Of a DNA stretch of 64,000 bases, positions 63,325 through 64,000 are shown piece after piece. The DNA comes from Arenibacter catalasegens (GTDB lineage Bacteria; Bacteroidota; Bacteroidia; Flavobacteriales; Flavobacteriaceae). The position numbers were made by a program, and so were the translations under genes. The number at the start of each line of letters is the position of its first letter. Position 1 is the stretch's first letter. Below the pieces are notes generated by a model. That model was not told the origin of the DNA. It did no database searches and was given only the letters and a program-made list of their open reading frames with translations. The stretch is from NCBI RefSeq assembly GCF_002909235.1, contig NZ_PHQQ01000008.1:62001-126000 (forward strand), read 5' to 3'.

Positions 63325-64000
63325 TGGAAGATTTCTTTATTTACCTAGTAAAAAGCAGTGGTATTCTCGGTCTTTTTTGGTGCTGTTTTAAACTCTTTCT
63401 AGAAAAGGAGACCCTCTTCACCTTACATAGAGTTTTTCTAATTTCAGGGATTGTTATGGCCCTGTTATTTCCCTTATGGACACTTACCGAGATTGTCATG
63501 GTGGACCCCCTACCCATTACTTTGACCGAATCCCCGATTATGGAATCCGTTACTGTAAGAAATCCAACATTTGATTGGTGGAACCTCGTTGCCATCCTTT
63601 ACGTCTGTGGAGTCCTCTTTTTCGTAGGTCGACTTGGGATGCAATTACTATCCTTAAAGCGATTGATAAAACAAGGAACTATTGTTAATAGCAAAGGCTT
63701 TAAATTTATAGAGTCCAAAGCCGATACTTCTCCCTTTTCCTTTTTCAATCTCATAGTATACAATCCGGCCCTTCACCAGCCAGATGAATTGGAAAAAATC
63801 ATTGCCCATGAAAAAATACACTCACTTCAATGGCATTCCTTGGATATCTTATTGATCCATTTATTTTCTGCGTTTCAATGGGTAAATCCCCTCGTTTGGC
63901 TTTACAAAAAAACGCTATCACAGAATTTGGAATACATTGCAGACCAGTGTGTTACAAAAAACATGGAAAGCTCCAAGGAATATCAATACCTATTGCTAAA
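63324..64000 (+). CDS. M56-family (BlaR1/MecR1-like) membrane metallopeptidase, 3' end missing
   Basis: About 225 residues are visible and the frame is open at the window end. Hydrophobic segments lie at about 8-25, 36-55, 88-105 and 170-190. The zinc motif HEKIH is at 162-166, followed by the downstream Glu in QNLEYIADQCV near 203, as in BlaR1. Such proteins sense a signal outside the cell and cleave the BlaI repressor in the cytoplasm. In Bacteroidota they are often followed by a TonB-like or other C-terminal domain, which is out of view. It is coupled to the repressor gene by a one-base overlap. The signal is not necessarily a beta-lactam. Confidence 0.9.
   Translation, partial: MEDFFIYLVKSSGILGLFWCCFKLFLEKETLFTLHRVFLISGIVMALLFPLWTLTEIVMVDPLPITLTESPIMESVTVRNPTFDWWNLVAILYVCGVLFFVGRLGMQLLSLKRLIKQGTIVNSKGFKFIESKADTSPFSFFNLIVYNPALHQPDELEKIIAHEKIHSLQWHSLDILLIHLFSAFQWVNPLVWLYKKTLSQNLEYIADQCVTKNMESSKEYQYLLL

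Noticed and set aside
1-64000. Insertion sequences, prophage, tRNA or rRNA genes
   Set aside because: No transposase, integrase, phage structural gene, tRNA cloverleaf or rRNA segment was recognised on either strand.

Overview
The window looks like chromosomal DNA from a marine member of the Flavobacteriaceae (Bacteroidota). The evidence is AT-rich DNA, two SusC/SusD pairs, an ECF sigma/FecR pair in front of an STN-bearing SusC, many secreted or lipoprotein glycosidases and sulfatases, and A-rich Shine-Dalgarno-poor starts. I cannot name the genus. I saw no tRNA, rRNA, CRISPR array, transposase or phage gene.

Region A (1-31856) is a fucan/fucoside utilisation block. After the 3' part of a sodium/solute symporter and a LacI-type regulator (both +), nineteen genes run on the minus strand from 31856 down to 2669. 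They combine (i) extracytoplasmic degradation: three GH29 fucosidases (one fused to a GH43-like propeller), GH95, GH31, a beta-helix protein fused to a PDZ domain, two S1 sulfatases, a SASA esterase and a three-domain esterase; (ii) uptake by a FucP-type permease; and (iii) a non-phosphorylative L-fucose pathway: mutarotase, L-fucose dehydrogenase, L-fuconate dehydratase, 2-keto-3-deoxy-L-fuconate dehydrogenase, FAH-type diketo-acid hydrolase and an FMN lactate dehydrogenase. The only step with no visible gene is the fuconolactonase. An AraC regulator heads the block.

Region B (32078-39073, +) is the matching uptake and sensing module: ECF sigma factor, FecR anti-sigma factor, SusC with an STN signalling domain, and SusD, closed by a hairpin terminator.

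Region C (39730-59725) is a second polysaccharide utilisation locus. A divergent AraC regulator faces a PhyH oxygenase - TIM-barrel isomerase - GH89 alpha-N-acetylglucosaminidase operon. A SusC without STN and a SusD_2-type lipoprotein follow, then a strong terminator. Beyond it lie an unassigned alpha-galactosidase-like (clan GH-D-like) protein, a divergent GH95-like protein with an altered catalytic base, a beta-helix protein, a secreted metallophosphoesterase and a Tat-exported Gfo/Idh/MocA oxidoreductase. The presence of GH89 suggests a target glycan containing alpha-GlcNAc.

Region D (59797-64000) leaves the sugar theme: a RimK-like ligase overlapping an aspartoacylase/AstE-like gene, a 740-bp array of about 320-bp tandem repeats, and a BlaI-type repressor followed by an M56 (BlaR1-like) peptidase that runs off the end. 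Upstream of blaI is a cluster of 20-bp-phased dyads that looks like its operator.

The strongest candidates for new biology are the SGNH-alpha/beta-SGNH triple esterase, the GH43-like/GH29 fusion, the beta-helix/PDZ fusion, the unassigned 936-residue glycosidase, the GH95-like protein with Asp changed to Glu, and the PhyH/isomerase/GH89 operon.
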